Positions 5,561 to 6,490 of a DNA stretch of 6,490 nucleotides are shown here, one piece after another. The translations under genes were made by a program, and so were the position numbers. Every line of letters begins with the position of its first letter. The stretch's first letter is position 1. The notes beneath the pieces were generated by a model, which saw only the letters and a list, made by a program, of their open reading frames with translations, searched no databases and was not told where the DNA came from. The stretch covers positions 1-6,490 of the forward strand of contig NZ_CAMLOV010000240.1 in NCBI RefSeq assembly GCF_946481715.1, read 5' to 3'. Source of the DNA: an uncultured Mucilaginibacter sp. (GTDB lineage: Bacteria > Bacteroidota > Bacteroidia > Sphingobacteriales > Sphingobacteriaceae).

Positions 5561-5932
5561 TCAATTAACTGGAATACTCGTTGTCAAGCGAGATATCTGC
5601 TCCTTTTTTGCGTTCATTACTGAATCAGCTTTACTATCGGACCAACCTCTGCCTATCTTAATGCTTAAAATGTCATTGCTTTGGGAAAGGTATTCCTCAA
5701 GCTCTTTAATTTTTGCTTCTAACTTTGTCTTAGCATCCCTATTAACAGGCAAGTTGATTCTTTCATAATTCAAGTATTCAAATATTAAGAAATTTTTATA
5801 AGCCGTAAGAATGTCTCCTTGTTTAAGTTTTTGCTGGGCTATTAGATAATTACCGTCATTAAGCGGTTTTACTTGTGCAGAGCAAAAGCCGCAACTAATC
5901 ACCATGCTCAGGACTAAAAATACTTTCTTCAT
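5561..5932 (-). CDS. Small exported helical protein of unknown function
   Basis: The 123-aa product has a signal peptide (MKKVFLVLSMVISCGFCSAQ, cleavage near residue 19-20). Residues about 27-55 (GNYLIAQQKLKQGDILTAYKNFLIFEYLN) resemble a pair of tetratricopeptide-like helices. Residues about 66-88 (DAKTKLEAKIKELEEYLSQSN) are strongly charged and heptad-like, a probable coiled coil. No catalytic motif is seen. The gene begins 17 bp after the membrane-protein gene ends and is followed 38 bp later by the metalloprotease gene, so the three are probably one transcript. A role as adaptor, inhibitor or substrate of the neighbouring protease is possible, but only position supports it. Confidence 0.75.
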   Translation of the reverse strand: MKKVFLVLSMVISCGFCSAQVKPLNDGNYLIAQQKLKQGDILTAYKNFLIFEYLNYERINLPVNRDAKTKLEAKIKELEEYLSQSNDILSIKIGRGWSDSKADSVMNAKKEQISRLTTSIPVN

Positions 5933-5949
5933 ATAACGTCCTCTGTTAG

Positions 5950-6270
5950 TTATTTAAATTCAATAATGCTATCGGGTTTAGGAGCATCACGTTTTGAGCT
6001 ATCCTGTCTGGTAACACCGCCCCTTTTTGTTTGGTTAAGTTCAGCAGTGGAAAATCCTTTAAATACAATCATACCGATAACTATCGACCCGAAAAGAACG
6101 AAGTAAGTACCTGGTGCAGCCTTGCGGACGATTAATTTATAATCGTTAAAAGAGCCTTCAACGTCGCCACTTTCATTAAAAACACCTTTAATGAAAAGCA
6201 TATATCCCAGAAAGACAATGACGAGTCCTACTATAAGGCAGGCGATTTTATACCAGAAAACTAACTCCAT
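5950..6270 (-). CDS. Small two-TM membrane protein of unknown function
   Basis: The 106-aa product has a first transmembrane helix at about 8-28, a polar loop (29-50, GVFNESGDVEGSFNDYKLIVRK), a second helix at about 54-71 (GTYFVLFGSIVIGMIVFKGF) after a KAAPG turn, and a charged, proline-containing tail (75-106). It is the first gene of the three-gene minus-strand group, directly downstream of the candidate promoter at 6294-6325. The start is the ATG at 6270. I do not recognise a family. A small membrane anchor or sensor working with the two exported products encoded next to it is the simplest guess, with no sequence motif to prove it. Confidence 0.72.
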   Translation of the reverse strand: MELVFWYKIACLIVGLVIVFLGYMLFIKGVFNESGDVEGSFNDYKLIVRKAAPGTYFVLFGSIVIGMIVFKGFSTAELNQTKRGGVTRQDSSKRDAPKPDSIIEFK

Positions 6271-6293
6271 GTGTGTTAAGGTTATTTAGTGAT

Positions 6294-6325
6294 TAAATTT
6301 ATTCATATTCACTTGAAAAATCAAA
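6294..6325 (-). promoter_or_regulatory. Candidate promoter of the three-gene cassette
   Basis: On the minus strand TTTG (6325-6322) is followed by exactly 20 nt and then TAAATTTA (6301-6294), a one-mismatch version of the TAnnTTTG -7 box. Transcription would start just before the ATG at 6270, with a leader of about 20 nt. No comparable promoter was seen in the short gaps inside the group, which supports a single transcript. The promoter lies wholly in the AT-rich cassette, just inside the right repeat. Confidence 0.6.
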
Positions 6326-6356
6326 AAAATTATATCAATAAATAAGATTTTGTTCC

Positions 6357-6490
6357 CGCAAAGCCACCGACGAGCAGATCCTCCGCCTCCACGCCGAAGG
6401 CCACAGCGTACGGCAAATAGCCAACCAACTGGATTGTGCGGCGAGTAGTGTGTTTAGGGTGATAAAAAGGGTGGAGAAGGTGGGGGTGTG
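6357..6490 (+). pseudogene. Detached 3' fragment of an AAA-ATPase gene (right copy of the direct repeat)
   Basis: These bases encode RKATDEQILRLHAEGHSVRQ, then IANQLDCAASSVFRVIKRV and EKVGV, the helix-turn-helix and C-terminus of the 3201-4310 ATPase. Upstream in this frame a TAA lies at 6339-6341, with no ATG, GTG or TTG between it and the repeat, so the ATPase domain is absent and the fragment cannot be expressed as that protein from here. Of 13 mismatches with 4176-4309, seven are synonymous. The others change G347N, E349Q, L352C and T354A (numbering of the intact protein), all within the helix-turn-helix. The stop would fall at or just past the window edge. It is either the displaced original gene end or a truncated paralogue. 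Confidence 0.82.

Overview
The window looks like chromosomal DNA from a Bacteroidota species, probably a soil-type Sphingobacteriales member such as Mucilaginibacter or Pedobacter. That placement is inferred from promoters of the -33 TTTG / -7 TAnnTTTG type, the lack of Shine-Dalgarno sequences, the protein families present and the palindromic intergenic repeats. It has not been tested by a search.

Layout. Positions 1-841 (minus strand) hold the N-terminal part of a membrane histidine kinase that runs off the left edge. A 429-bp gene-free stretch follows, with scattered TGGAACAC repeats. Then comes a divergent pair: an HxlR-type regulator (minus) and a small VOC/glyoxalase-fold protein (plus). 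Their shared promoter region contains a 19-bp palindrome whose two arms also serve as the candidate -33 boxes of both promoters. Next is an AT-rich orphan gene for an exported protein of unknown function (2293-2826), followed by a 374-bp spacer that carries a REPIN-like element (two inverted REP hairpins) and a third palindromic repeat.

The right half is the most interesting part. A GC-rich gene (3201-4310) encodes a RecA-fold/RepA-like AAA ATPase with a C-terminal helix-turn-helix. The last 134 bp of this gene recur, ungapped and at about 90% identity, at the extreme right edge (6357-6490) without the rest of the gene. The two direct copies bracket an AT-rich, oppositely oriented three-gene cassette: a two-TM membrane protein, a small exported helical protein and an exported M48-like zinc metalloprotease. 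The cassette has one clear candidate promoter. It therefore looks like an acquired envelope-directed module lodged at the 3' end of an AAA-ATPase gene, either by site-specific integration or by recombination between paralogues. No integrase or transposase is visible in the window.

How the genes relate: the HxlR/VOC pair is a likely self-contained regulatory unit. The three cassette genes are closely spaced and probably co-transcribed, and all are predicted to act at or beyond the inner membrane. The histidine kinase and the orphan exported protein show no obvious link to the rest.
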